60,000 nucleotides of DNA from Strigamia acuminata (GCA_949358305.1 OX442322.1:3846001-3906000); one strand, 5' to 3'; positions 41,182 through 53,028 are shown, counted from the stretch's first letter. The notes: generated by a model not told the origin, from the sequence alone. Program-made: numbers and translations.

Positions 41182-42095
41182 GCATCCTTTGCACGCTTCA
41201 TTTGCTACTAATTATCGCCGAAAATTCCGCGAATTTCGCGAATTTTGCGGCGAATTTATATTTTCAGGATTTTTGTCATTTTCGAGCTGGATTTTCGCAT
41301 TTTGGACGTCGACAACGTGTCAACGACGTTCCCAGGCAGTTTGTACTGCACACTACACGATTCTCCGGCTAATTTCGTCCGGAATTGTGCGGTCTCGCAA
41401 ATTTCAAGGCGAATTTTCGTATTTTTCAGATTTTCGACGATTTTCCGTTTCGACAACGTCGACGAGACGTTTTGCATCGAGAAACGAGACGATTCTCGCT
41501 TCATGCACCCCGGCGTGCAAGTAGTATCGCCGATTTTTGAATTATTACGACGATTTGTGTATTTTTCACGAAGAGCCTCGTTAATTCGAGAAGAATTCGG
41601 TTTTTCAAAACCGAATTGTGCTTTTCTAGCAGGTTTTTCGAGAAAACCTGTCTCGTGCTTTGCCGCGAGCCCGTGTGACCTTCCACGGGGGATTCATCAC
41701 TTTTCGCCTTCCCTGTCGATTTTATTTGTTAGTCATAAGATAATTTTAAGTTTTTGGTGTGGGCCAATATTAGAATCGCCGCAGCCCTTGGGACAGTCGT
41801 CTCAGCTGTGGTTGTATTCTTTGACAAGGCTGAGCCCTGCCTCACCTAACGTTTCCGTGGCCCCAGGTGGCTTGCAAAGGGCGTTAGGGGGACACTTGTC
41901 AAAGGTTATTTGGTCAATTTTAGCATTGACCGCCCCCTTGATTGATATCCGCCTTGAACCACGTTGGAAGTGCTGTGCTCCGATCTGTGTTTACAACGAC
42001 ATTTTTGTGCCACCGATTAGTGAAGTGCTTCGAACGCCGTTATACCATTTTCCTGAGTCCGTGTATTTTGCGTAGTGCGCCGAATCTTTGCAGCG
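41182..42095 (+). other. Copia-M copy 3 leader with conserved stem-loop
   Basis: This is the untranslated leader. Outer stem CTTTGACAAG (41819-41828) with CTTGTCAAAG (41895-41904); inner stem CCTAACG (41845-41851) with CGTTAGG (41882-41888). It ends 192 nt before gag ATG. Frames in this leader (for example 41245-42075) are not supported. Confidence 0.65.
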
Positions 42096-43908
42096 ATGCA
42101 AAAGACAACGGAAACGACGGTCAGCAGAATTCCCATCCTCTCTGTCGGGAATTACGAGCCCTGGCAGAGAGCGATGCGGATGCTTCTGAAATCCGAGGGC
42201 CTTTGGAGGCATGTGACGGAAGAGAAAGAAGCCGATCATCTTTTGACTTTAACGGACAAAGAAAAAGAACGTTACATGGTTAAAAAGGACAAAGCTCTCG
42301 GACACATCTACATGTATGTCAGCGAACCGAAACGTTCAGCCCTGGACAATTGTGATACTCCTAAACAGGCTTGGGACGTCCTGGCAAAAGCGTACGCGCC
42401 TAGTTCTTGGGCACGTCGGGCAGCATTACGGTCGGAGTTCTTGACTTTACATCTCGAACCTAATGAGGAAATGCAGGATTTTATTAATCGAGTGGATCAC
42501 TTCGTTCGTCAATTAGCAGATATCAAAGAAGTTACGACACCCGATCATCATGCATATCAATACCTCAACCGACTTCCACCCAAATACGCTCAAGCAACGT
42601 TCGCCATATATCATTGGCCTGATCCAGAGTTCACACCGACCAAAGTTGCTGAACAATTAATTTCCGAGTATTTACGGTTAAAACCGATGGGATTGCATAA
42701 TGTACACTCGTCTTCTGTGCATTCGTCTGTAAAAGGCAAACAACAATCCCGGAAGAATTCCCGTCCTCGTCGACCTTTATCCGAAATTAAATGTTTCAAC
42801 TGTAATGAGATGGGCCACTACGCGAACAAGTGTCCCCATCCACGGCGGGAGGATCGCAATCAACCCTCGGCATCAGCTTCTTTCCAACGCTCTCGAAGCA
42901 AGAGCAAGAAGCGCAACAAAAATTCCGCGCCAAAACTCGATGATACGCGTCCGCGAGGCTGTTCTCGTCCGACACGAGAAGGGACATTCTCCGCAAGCCC
43001 CGGCACGCCCTGTCGCCCATTTCATGCAATCCAACGAATGGATTGTTGACTGCGGCGCGACGGACCACGTTTCGTATGTTCGAGCTTGGTTTACGGATTT
43101 TGTGGACATCGTGCCTTTCGACATTGAACTCGGACAAGGCAAGTCCAAGGTGACTGGGAAAGGAAATGTCCGACTGCTCACGAGGATAGACGACTGCAAT
43201 TGTATCGTGAATTTGACGAATGTACTTTTTGCACCGAACTTCGAAGCCAATTTGATTTCGATTTCTAAAATTGATAAAACACGTCATCACATACACTTTT
43301 ACAACGGTGAAGTCAATATCTATCAATCGGACATTCGGAGTTCTATTCTTCGGGCAAAGGAGAAGGCGGGATTATATTATGTGGACGGTTTATGTTCAAC
43401 ACCTTCTGTGGCTACGACGGTTTCAACTCCGGCGCCGACGACAATTCCGCCACCAATTCAACAACCGCCAGTTTTGACTTATGTCACCACAGAAGTGGAT
43501 TTTGAGAACATTCCGAAACCGAAAAAGGAGAAGTCGAAACAAGTAGACAACACGGATTTTCGCATACAAATGCCACCAATTCCGAAGCAAATCCCGAATC
43601 AAATCGTAAATCCTATCCAGTCTTAAACTGCTCCCAAATCCACCAATGTCCAGCCTGATCCTCCTGTCCAATCCTATTCCAATGTTCTCCAGTCCATTCC
43701 GACAACACCTTTGCCCAATGCACCTCATGCCATACCTCCTTGCAATAATCCTTCTACATCACCAAAGAAGGTAATTGCTAACCCTGCAAACGTAAAGGAT
43801 GCTACGGGTCTATGGCATAGCAGATTAGGGCATTTGCACACAAATGCAATGCGCCTGTTGGCGAATAACGAACAAGTTTACGGAATGGAACCGGGAGAAG
43901 TTAAATAG
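42096..43908 (+). pseudogene. Copia-M copy 3 Gag-protease and integrase N-terminus
   Basis: Gag starts at ATG 42096 (MQKTTETTVSRIPILSVGNY). Capsid region, zinc knuckle CFNCNEMGHYANKC (near 42795-42836) and basic linker run in one frame. A frameshift near 42990 moves to the protease frame (WIVDCGATDHVSYVRAW). TAA at 43624-43626 and TAG near 43906 interrupt the linker and the integrase H/C module (WHSRLGHLHTNAM ... CNDC). Another frameshift near 43945 leads into the long pol frame. Confidence 0.88.
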
Positions 43909-44006
43909 GAACTTGCTTGCAATGACTGCCGTCTTGCAAAATCAATAAAATTTCGCACAAACCGGACCTTCACCCGAGTACTACTAAAGCACTCGACCTC
44001 CTGCAT

Positions 44007-47000
44007 ATGGATGTGTGGGGCCCGGCTCCTGCAACATCTTTCGGTGGAGCTCGTTTTGTCCTAACAATCATAGACGACGCCACGAGGTATACTTGGATTA
44101 CCCCATTGGCGCAAAAGTCCCAAGTCTTCGCATGTTTTAAAGACTTTGCCGCTAGAGTCGAACGGGTTGCGAACACAACGATCAAAGCCATTCGCACAGA
44201 CCGTGGCGGCGAGTTCATGTCAAATGAATTCGAGCGCTATTTGAAAGACAAAGGGATCCAGGGGCAGCGAACGAATCCATCGAGCCCACAGATAAACGGA
44301 ACGGCCGAACGCATTAACAGGACGATGGCAGACAACATCCGCGCGATCCATGAAGAAACCAAACTTCCGGCCGGTCTATGGGCAGGGCTTGCAGTAACTT
44401 TCGCCTATATCAAGAATAGAAGCCCTCATTCACGTTTGAAACATCAAGTTCCATATATACTTTGGCGTGAACGGGCATTATCGTTACGACACTTACGAAA
44501 GATCGGATCTAAATGTTGGGTCCACTACACAGCACCAGGCCGTAAAAAGCTTGATCCACGCGCATGGGAAGGATATCTCGTCGGGTACGCGGTTGCAACA
44601 CGTGGCTACAGGATTTGGAATCCCATCGACAATAAAGTCACCGAATCAGCCCACGTTCGCATAGACGAACATCAATCGTACCGCAAATTTCTACGAAATA
44701 CACCAAATGGCAACAACGACTCCTTTTACGAACCCAACAATGAACAACAAAGAGTGTCATTCAACGACACTGTCCAATATGCGGACTGGTCGATCAAGCC
44801 AGCATCAGATGATGAGCATTCAATATCCGAAGAAAAATCTGTATCTAAGTCGGCTTCTAAATCAAAGACGCCACCTATGCAGATTGTTCACATTCCACCC
44901 CCATCAACGCCGGAACGACAATTATTGGAACTTTGTGCATCAACATTGCCAACTCCAGCTCGTGGTTTTGTATCGCATCCGATTACTAATGAGGAACATG
45001 AACAGATAGCTGAAGGGCAGGACACCGACGATGACGCCGAGCAGATCGAGGAATTTGCGGTTACACCGGACGCGGAAGAATTGCGACTGAATCAGTCTGC
45101 CCATGTGTCACCGGAAACGTCCAATGCCAGTTCTTCCGGCCTTTCACCACCGATATCACCAAATCGTTTCATCACGTTACGGAAGAAAGCTGGTCCAAAT
45201 ATTCTGCAGCACACAATGCCAATCTTTGATCAGGGGCAAATGTCTCCATTGCCTCCTGGCGCAACACATGTTGCAGCTCCTTCTGCCGGCAAGACATCAT
45301 TCTATTGGCGTTATGTCGGCGGGAACACGGTGTTTCGCAGATGGGTTCGCGAAGAACACCTACGAAAGGACCAGCAGCCAGGTTCGATAGACATCGACGT
45401 CTATTATTTCCCGGAACCCGGCCTTCGGCTTCGATCCCGCAGAGACGTCGAGGAATTCTGTATCATGAACAATCTCCCTTACGACCCAGAGTTATTCTTT
45501 TTCGGCAACATAGAGCATTCGCTACCGTTGAATCCTCCAGCTCGACATGCCGCTCACCTCTGTCGCACCGAACCGTCATCGTATGCGGAAATTCCCAAAT
45601 TCGACGACGCTCCAAAATGGCGTGAAGCCATCGATGAAGAGTTAGGAACTTTTAAGGAGCGTGAAATTTATGTCGAAGTGCCAAAACCGCCCGATACGAC
45701 AATCTTGGGCTGTAAATGGATTTTTAAACTCAAATCAGATGCGACCGGCAAGATTACTCGATATCGTGCTCGACTCGTCGCCCAAGGCTTTCGTCAAACC
45801 TTCGGAATCGATTACGACGAGGTCTTCAGTCCAGTAGTAAATTTCGTCCTTATTCGTCTATTCTTTTGCCTTTTGGTAGTGCTACGAGGATGGAAAGACG
45901 CACATCTCGACGTCAAATGTGCATACCTGTACGGGGACCTGGAGCACAAGGTCTATATGCGCATCCCGGCAGGTGCCACCTGTAATCATCCCGACAACGT
46001 TTGGTTACTCGTGAAATCTCTTTACGGACTCCACCAGTCTGGCCGACAGTGGTATTTGAAACTGGACGAAGCACTTCGAGCCCTCGGATTCCGAAAAATG
46101 CCTGCATGCAATTGCGTTTACATCTATGGCAATTGCGCAGTTATGCTAGTCTACGTCGATGACATTGTTCTTTTCTACGCAGCCGACAGTGTTTTGGATC
46201 GGATTATTCGACTTATTACCTCGAAATTCGACATAGTCAACCTCGGCCCAATTACCAAACTGTTAGGTGTTGAGTTTATTCGCGAATTGGGACGCACTTA
46301 CATTTCTCAACGTGCATACATCGCTAAACTCGTGCAGAAATATGGAACATCGACCAATCGACTCGTTAAGGTGCCAGTGACACCCGGAACCACATTAGTT
46401 CGAGCATCGACAGAAGACCTGATCGATTTTCCTTACCGCTCACTTATTGGGTCATTACTCTTCCTGGCATCGAGAACGCGCCCCGACATCTTATTCTCCG
46501 TCATTTCGCTATCGCAATTTAACACTTGCTATGACAACACCCACATCCGAGCCCTACTTCAAGGTCTTCAGTACGTTGCGAATACTGTAGACTATCGTAT
46601 TGAACTATCGAATTGTGTGTCAAGCCAATTATGGGCGTACACGGATGCATCGTGGGCTAGCGATTTGGCAACTTCTTTAAGTTTCGGCGGCTACATAACG
46701 TTGTGGTGATTCCGGATCACCTGAAGATAAATTGATGGGATTTATCGTATTAACAAATCCTACCGCCAGGAGTACTACGAGAAATAGACTAGACTGACTA
46801 GTCTCGTATTTCTGCGGACCTGCAAAATCACGATGATTTGCATATGACGTCACTTCCGGTCAGTATATATGACCGAGACTGACCGGAAACGACACTACAG
46901 TAACCAGATTTCAGCAAGAGCACCAATTTCCTCACCTTTCAGGCCGTTTTATCGGATTGATCGAGGACCGGTGCCCGCTGACCATACTAACTGTAAGCAG

Positions 47001-48043
47001 ACAATCACATTTATTTGACGTGGTCAGACCACGTTGGAATAAATATTCCGAACGAATTTATCGTTGATTCGCACGAAGCGAATTGACGAAGCACGTGTTA
47101 ACCGAACACGACTTTGGGCCTAAATCGCCGATCGATCGCCGAAGGAAAATACGTACGCCACGTGTTCCGCAGAACACACGTACACGAAACGATTCCGTCT
47201 AGTTTGGACTGACCAGACGTATTGACGAAAGAATCCCGCGCACCACGCGTACGGAACGAAGTTGAGACTAACTCGACCGAAATTCCAAACGGATTCTATT
47301 TGGATTCAACCGACCACTTTGGCGATAAGTAACACGTGCGCCACGTGTTCCAAATGAAGTGGGCTTCGTTTGATTTCACATCCAAACTGCTAATCGAATT
47401 GAGACTGACTCGATTCGCAAAGAGCAGAAAATATAACCCTAGACAACAGACAATAGAAGCCACACGTGTAAGCCTAAACAATTCAGGTGTAATTGTTACA
47501 GCAACGACTCGTATTCGCAACAGGATCCGAGACCAGCAATAATACATTTATCCATTGTATCGAATATTTCGTACTTGTTTAATAAAGTGTATTATTTGTC
47601 CCGACAAAATATTTGTATTTCTCATCCACTAAAGTCGAATCACGACAACGTATATCGGGAACGTGCCAATTGGCTGGTCGTGTCGAAAACAATCGACTGT
47701 CGCGTGTTCAACTATGGAAGCCGAATTCCTCGCCCTAGTTGAATGCGTGAAGGAAACCTTTTGGCTCGATAACATCTTCACCGAATTCCCGATTTTGAAC
47801 CGTCTGTCTCGTCCGATTATTTATTCCAATGCCCTAGCCAGCATACAATTCACATCTAACGACTTGGAAAACTCGAAGACGAAGCATATCCGCGTCAAGT
47901 ATCACTGGCTTAGGAAATGGTATACGGCAGGCTGTTTTGATCTCCGAAAAGTGTCCAGCGAGCACAACGTCGCGGACATATTCACTAAGTGGCTCAGTTC
48001 AGAGCGTCTTCAGTCGTTGATCTCTCGTGTGTTCCGACTTTAG
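44007..48043 (+). pseudogene. Copia-M copy 3 integrase-RT-RNase H, split by solo LTR
   Basis: A 900-codon open frame (44007-46701) resumes at 47648-48043. Integrase core residues are in HMDVWGPAP (just upstream and at 44007), RTDRGGEF and NGTAERINR. Then the GSKCWVHYTAPGRKKL block, an acidic linker and RVT_2 reverse transcriptase (KWIFKLKSDATGKITRYRAR, LDVKCAYLYGDL, LVYVDDIVLFYAAD). RNase H starts YTDASWASDLATSLSFGGYIT. The 946-bp solo LTR interrupts at 46702. After it, CRKQSTVACSTMEAEFLALVE and HNVADIFTKWL complete RNase H to TAG 48041-48043. RT is intact in sequence. Confidence 0.92.
46702..47647 (+). repeat. Solo LTR of unknown family, 946 bp, TSD ACGT
   Basis: The termini TGTGGTGATTC and GAATCACGACA are inverted repeats with one mismatch. 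ACGT flanks both sides (46698-46701 and 47648-47651). Removing the LTR with one ACGT restores the RNase H frame. CGGTCAGTATATATGACCG (46858-46876) carries a TATA-like core within an inverted repeat. Multiple CACGTG-like motifs (ACACGTGT, CCACGTGTTC) recur through 47090-47470. The 4-bp TSD fits a Gypsy-type element. Confidence 0.92.
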
Positions 48044-48239
48044 ACTTTATCGTGACATTTTTTTGTTATTTACCCGACTTCGAGAATCACCGAGTTTCTC
48101 TGGGAATTTTCGGGCTTACGTGGAGTTTTCAATGACAGTACCCGGCTCGGCGATTCGACTTTATTATTTATTTTCGATTACCTGTATCTACTGTAATTCC
48201 AGTAACTGTATTTCGTTTCTCCTGATTCTATTTCCATCG
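48044..48239 (+). other. Copia-M copy 3 3' untranslated region
   Basis: T-rich, no gene seen. Confidence 0.5.
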
Positions 48240-48355
48240 AAAGAGGGAATTGTTGGTCTATAAGACCGTATGATATTATCGATGTGATATAGAATCACAT
48301 TCCGACCTTTTATTTAATCTTATCTTGATGTATTATTCCCATTTTTATCAATATT
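48240..48355 (+). repeat. Copia-M copy 3 PPT and start of 3' LTR
   Basis: The purine run GAAAGAGGGAAT (48239-48250) precedes TGTTGGTCTATAAGACCG (LTR start 48251), matching the solo LTR start at 32166. The LTR is cut at 48356 by Gypsy-E. Confidence 0.8.
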
Positions 48356-48858
48356 GTTACGTGGCCAAATGGCCAATGATGACCACGTAACTTATAACTT
48401 GTTTTTACTTTACTTTAGCTTCACTAATACTAGCTAAGCTAAAGAGTGGCTTAACTAAACTAAGAGTGAAATGAAACAAAGCCAGAGTTTAAGATTGAAA
48501 ACAATACAGTGTCTTTATTCTTTAAATCAAAACACTTAAATCATAAATACAAAATGTGAAACTAAATCTAAACTAAACCTAAAAGATACTCTAAGATATG
48601 ATTAACACTTTGATTCAATTTGGAGGGAAACCACGCCATATGCTGGCTGGTGCTAATTGCTTAGCAGCCCGGGATGGACTGAGCTCCAAGAGCCAAAGTG
48701 GCTCTTTTATACTAGAGTCACCCCCCTGAGTTAATCCAGATTGACCAGCCCGTGATGTCACCATCACGTACGCTGGCTAGTGATAGATTTTGACAACTTC
48801 TTTAATTCTAGCGCTGGTTTGAGCTGGTTGGCAGACGACGCAACTCAACCGCGTGACA
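48356..48858 (-). repeat. Gypsy-E 3' LTR, 503 bp
   Basis: Minus strand TGTCACGCGGTTGAG...GGCCACGTAACA. Its first 263 plus-strand bases are repeated at 52766-53028. A 15-bp palindrome-like GTTACGTGGCCAAATGGCC..CCACGTAAC marks the terminus. Confidence 0.92.
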
Positions 48859-48869
48859 GCCCCCCCTTT
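48859..48869 (-). promoter_or_regulatory. Gypsy-E polypurine tract
   Basis: Minus strand TAAAGGGGGGGC directly precedes the 3' LTR TGTCACG. Confidence 0.8.
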
Positions 48870-49545
48870 AAATTTTTTGGTCTCCAAAAACCAAAGTTAT
48901 TTAGAATTTAAGCCAATTATTTTATATGTCAATCATACCTTAAAGAAAATAATCAAATATATGAGTCCCACCCCAGTGTTAATCATATCTTGTACAAAAA
49001 ACAATTTTCAATATTTCTTTATGCATTATAACAATTCAACACTATTTTATCATACAAACAACACTTTTTGGATTTTCTTTACATTTATATTACTTTTTTC
49101 CGTTTTTTAACATTTTTTATAAAACTATAAAATTTATATCTTAATTAAAATACAAAAAAAACAAAATGTTTAAAACTCAAAGTTCACAGAAGAGGAGTTT
49201 TTAACTTCTCTTTTTCTTCTTCGAATGGTTCCAAAGCCTTCTGGTGTAATTCGTAAAGAATTCGGTGACGTAGATGAATCGGATGCGCATGGCGCATGTA
49301 GTCCCGGTCCACCAGATAGCGATTATAATTCAATGTATTTCTTATTGATTTCGTCTATTGCAATTACAATTTTAATCCATTTGTGTGAAATTCAAATAAT
49401 TGTCTATTGGCTAATTAAATATTCATTGTAAAAATGTCCAAGTTAATAATTTCAATGCAGCTTCTTGAAAATCATTCGCATTAATTTCGTTTTCAAACTT
49501 TCCAAATTTCCGCTCTATTAAATCTCCAATTTCAATTATTTAATA
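48870..49545 (-). other. Gypsy-E 3' non-coding region
   Basis: Very AT-rich; no supported gene on either strand and no env-like frame. Confidence 0.5.
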
Positions 49546-49861
49546 CGAAGTGGCTACGTTCATGTCCGACATGAACGTATTATTTTCATGACGCGCTGTG
49601 ATTGGTTGAGAGATGCATTGAAATACATTGACGAAAATCCTCATTTTGTCAACTTTGCTAAAAACGGATAAGGTTAGGTCTGGGGGGGGTCAAGGGGGGG
49701 CTAAGCCCCCCCTTGTAAGAAAAAAAGAAGCTAAAACCTCGAAAACATTGAATTTGAGAAAAATTACGTTGAGGAAACAAACCGACCTGAATAGATCTCA
49801 GCCAATCACAGCGCGTCATGAAAATAATACGTTCACGTCGGACATGAACGTAGCCACTGCC
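49546..49861. mobile_element. MITE, 316 bp, long TIRs
   Basis: About 55-bp near-perfect TIRs: AGTGGCTACGTTCATGTCC at the left (49549) and its complement at the right (to 49858). TATTTAATA flanks both sides (49537-49545 and 49862-49870), a 9-bp TSD. The centre has an 11-bp GC hairpin, CAAGGGGGGGC/GCCCCCCCTTG (49691-49715). No coding capacity. TIR and TSD suggest hAT or Mutator type. Confidence 0.87.
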
Positions 49862-49972
49862 TATTTAATAATACGTACTGTCACACACGAACTTTCTAAA
49901 TATCACGTTGTTAAGTCTAATTGAAAATTTTCTCCGGTCACAACAATATGCTTGTGTTCCCTTTGAAAAAGT

Positions 49973-52745
49973 TCAGTAGAATGCAGTGTAATCGCGCCGT
50001 GCCTGTTTACGTAGGCGGCGTGACCGGAAACTGCCAACTTCAGGTGGTCGCGCATGCGCGTCGTCGTCGACAGCACTTGCGACGCCTGGTGACGGTTTCG
50101 GAAGTTGACTTTCCTCATTTTTCGCCGGAAGTTCGTTCTCGAATAAGCCTCGTAACGATATTTGATCGTCATCGTCGATGAAACGTTCCGTAGCTGCAGA
50201 AATAGGTTTGTTTGACGAAATTACGTTGTTTTTTGCAATAATTTCATTTCCGCTGTTCATTTCTTTCAAATCATCAGCAAATGTAACCTTTTTAGATGTT
50301 AAAGGCTTCATAATATCTTCTGAAAGTTCTTCTCTCATTTTGTACGGCTTCAGTCGCTCTACATTCACTATGTCCATCTTTTTACCTGATGAGCTTCGAA
50401 TTTCGTAATCATTCGGCGCTGTTCGTCGTACGATCTCATATGGTCCAGAGAATTGTGGCAGGAGTTTTTCGCTTAAACCAACCTTTTTATTTGGTGTTTT
50501 CAAATAAACTAGCTCTCCTGGATCGAATTCCACATGTACCCTGTCCAAATCAAACCTTTTCTTGCTCTTCAAACCTTGTTCTTGAATTCGTTCATTGGAG
50601 ATTCTCCTTGCCTCCCTGATAAATCTGGAAGTTCTCAAAGTGAATTCTTTACGAGGAAGGTTTAAGTTGACGTCCACGTTGAGATCTGCTTCATAACCTC
50701 GTAATAAATAATACGGAGTGTAACCTGTTGTTTCATGGACTCCAGTGTTATAAGAGAATAGAAGAAATGGTAAAAATGCATCCCAATCAGTATGATCTTT
50801 ATTTACGTAACTCTGCAACATCTTAGCTATTGTTGCATTAAATCTTTCCGTAAGACCGTTTGTTCTTGGATGGTATCCGGAAGTGGATTTGTGAAGGGAC
50901 TTAAACAATGCAGATATTTCCTTAATCATTTCATTTCTATATTCTGTTCCCTTATCACTCAGAATCTCTCGTGGGCTTCCTTCTTTCAGCATGACTTCAT
51001 AAACAAGGGCATTCGCCGCTTCAATAGCTGTGCAAGCTAGTGCTGCTCTAGCTATTGCAGTGCGTGATAAATAATCCGTAATAATGAAAACGTACTTGTT
51101 TCCTGTGTCAGATGTTGGGAAACTGCCTAACGTGTCTATGGCTACTCGTTCGAATGGTCGAGACACTGTCGACCACGGTTGCATCAATCCTTTTGGCGGT
51201 GTTGTCATGGTTTTTGCACTTGCACACTTCGGACATGAGAGTACGTAATTCCTTACGTCCCTATAAATCCTTGGCCAGAAGAAACGTGTTCTAATTTTCT
51301 TCCAAGTTCTACTCAGGCCTAGATGAGCGCCTGTAAGACCATCATGCATTTCTACTAAAACATCTTTTCTCAAATGCTGTGGAATATACAGTAATTCTTC
51401 CGTGTTTAAGGAATTAACTTTCTTCTTAAACAAAATATCGCCTTGGAGTACGTACTGCTGTAGCGGACGTCTTCTTTTGCGTGGAAGTTGCTCTATCGTC
51501 TGCAGTGATGTGATGAGTTCCATAATCTTCTGATCTTTACGCTGCTCTGCAGGTAAATCGAGATTTTCGAGCAATAATGAAGGAATAATTACTTCTTCTT
51601 CACTAATGTCCTCAGGAATCCTACTTAACGCATCGGCATCTGTATGTTTCTTGCCTGACTTATGCTGTACTTCATAATCATAGTCAACCAACTGCAGACT
51701 CCATCGTGCTAACCTACCATTTGGGTTTTTGACGCTTTTCAGCCATTGAAGTGCTGAATGGTCCGTGATGATGGTAAACTTCTTCCCGTACAAATATGGT
51801 CGGAATTTCTGTATGCCAAACAATATGGCCAGACATTCTCTTTCCGTCGCGTTATAGTTCTGTTCAGCATTGCTCAATAACCTACTAGCATAACAAATCA
51901 CATGCTCTTGGTTGTTAAGCTTCTGTTTCAAAATGGCTCCCAAACCATAAGCGCTTGCATCCGTCGATATGATGAAAGGCTGTGCGAAATTAGGATGAGC
52001 CAAAACTGGCACTATTACCAAAGCTGTTCTTAGTTGTTTAAATGCTTCTTCATGAGGCGGTCCCCAGTCGAATTTCTCGTCTTTCTTTGTAAGGTTGACC
52101 AAGGGTTTAGAAATATCAGCAAATCCTAAAATGAATTTTCTATAATATGAGCACAAACCCAAAAATCCCCTTAACTGCTTCACATTTAATGGAATTGGAA
52201 ACTTTGCTACAGACTCGAGATTTCGTGGATCTGGTGAAATGCCTTCTGAATCAATCACATGTCCGAGATATCGGATTGTATCCGTCCCGAAAGTGCAATT
52301 ACTTAGCTTTACCTTTAAATTCGCAATTCGCAGTTTTTCAAAGACTGAGTCCAGATCTTGTAAATGTTGTTCAAATGTTTTAGAAAAAATTATAAGGTTG
52401 TCAAGATAGACTAAACAGACCCTTCCAAGGAGGTTGCCCAATACTTTATTTATCAATTTTTGAAACGCGGCTGGGCTATTACATAACCCCATTCCGAGGA
52501 CATTAAATTCATAGTGTCCGGTTGAAGTGGTGAACGCTGTCTTCTCTCGGTCTTGTTCATTTATTTCAACTTGATGGTATCCTTGGATTAAATCCATCAT
52601 CGAGAAAAACTGGGCCCCTGCTAGTTGATCTAACGTGTCATCTATTCTAGGTAGTGGGTACACCATTTTCTTTGTAATTGCGTTCAACCTCCTCCAATCA
52701 ACACAAAACCTCCATTTGCCGTCTCTTTTCTTGATGAGTAAGACT
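49973..52745 (-). CDS. pol: Gypsy-E Pol fragment (RT-RNase H-IN), RT active site altered
   Basis: The open frame runs leftwards from just after the PBS; the first ATG is 52687. Reverse transcriptase starts mid-domain at LLIKKRDGKWRFCVDWRRLN and includes MMDLIQGYHQVEINEQD and NVLGMGLCNSPAAF. The catalytic box is YLDN (VYLDNLIIFS) instead of YLDD. RNase H (STDASAYGLGAILKQ, TDHSALQWL) and integrase follow, with an H/C module (HLGLSRTWKKIR ... CPKC) and D,D,E motifs in IDTLGSF, LSDKGTEY and NGLTERFN. A GPYEIV..NDYEI module and acidic tail end at 49973. There is no stop over 900 codons. Gag, protease and RT fingers are missing. Confidence 0.92.
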
Positions 52746-52762
52746 GCCCCGCACCTCCACCA
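52746..52762 (-). promoter_or_regulatory. Gypsy-E PBS, tRNA-Ala-like
   Basis: Three nt after the LTR end, the minus strand reads TGGTGGAGGTGCGGGGC. The first 12 nt match the complement of the tRNA-Ala 3' end, then one C is missing. Confidence 0.55.
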
Positions 52763-52765
52763 CTT

Positions 52766-53028
52766 TGTTACGTGGCCAAATGGCCAATGATGACCACGTA
52801 ACTTATAACTTGTTTTTACTTTACTTTAGCTTCACTAATACTAGCTAAGCTAAAGAGTGGCTTAAGTAAACTAAGAGTGAAATGAAACAAAGCCAGAGTT
52901 TAAGATTGAAAACAATACAGTGTCTTTATTCTTTAAATCAAAACACTTAAATCATAAATACAAAATGTGAAACTAAATCTAAACTAAACCTAAAAGATAC
53001 TCTAAGATATGATTAACACTTTGATTCA
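52766..53028 (-). repeat. Gypsy-E 5' LTR, part, cut by Gypsy-A copy 2
   Basis: Matches 48356-48618 with one difference near 52866. Gypsy-A begins at about 53029, within GATTCAATTT. Confidence 0.9.

Larger units (their letters stand above)
40987..48355 (+). mobile_element. Copia-M copy 3
   Basis: It contains a truncated 5' LTR (175 bp), PBS, leader, gag, protease, integrase, RT, RNase H, PPT and the first 105 bp of the 3' LTR. A 946-bp solo LTR lies in RNase H. Gypsy-E inserted into the 3' LTR at 48356. It is the best preserved Copia-M, with a 900-codon open pol frame. Confidence 0.9.
48356..53028 (-). mobile_element. Gypsy-E, minus strand, gag-deleted, interrupted 5' LTR
   Basis: Rightmost is the 5' LTR (52766-53028, cut by Gypsy-A copy 2), then PBS, then RT-RNase H-IN with no gag or protease, a non-coding stretch with a MITE, PPT and a 503-bp 3' LTR. 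The left end inserted in the Copia-M copy 3 LTR. The two LTRs show one difference over 263 comparable bp. Confidence 0.9.

Noticed and set aside
41245-42075. 276-codon plus-strand frame
   Set aside because: Copia-M copy 3 leader; not conserved as protein in copies 1 or 2.
49225-49431. Small plus-strand ORF in Gypsy-E 3' region
   Set aside because: Short, AT-biased, no similarity to anything else in the window, antisense to the element.
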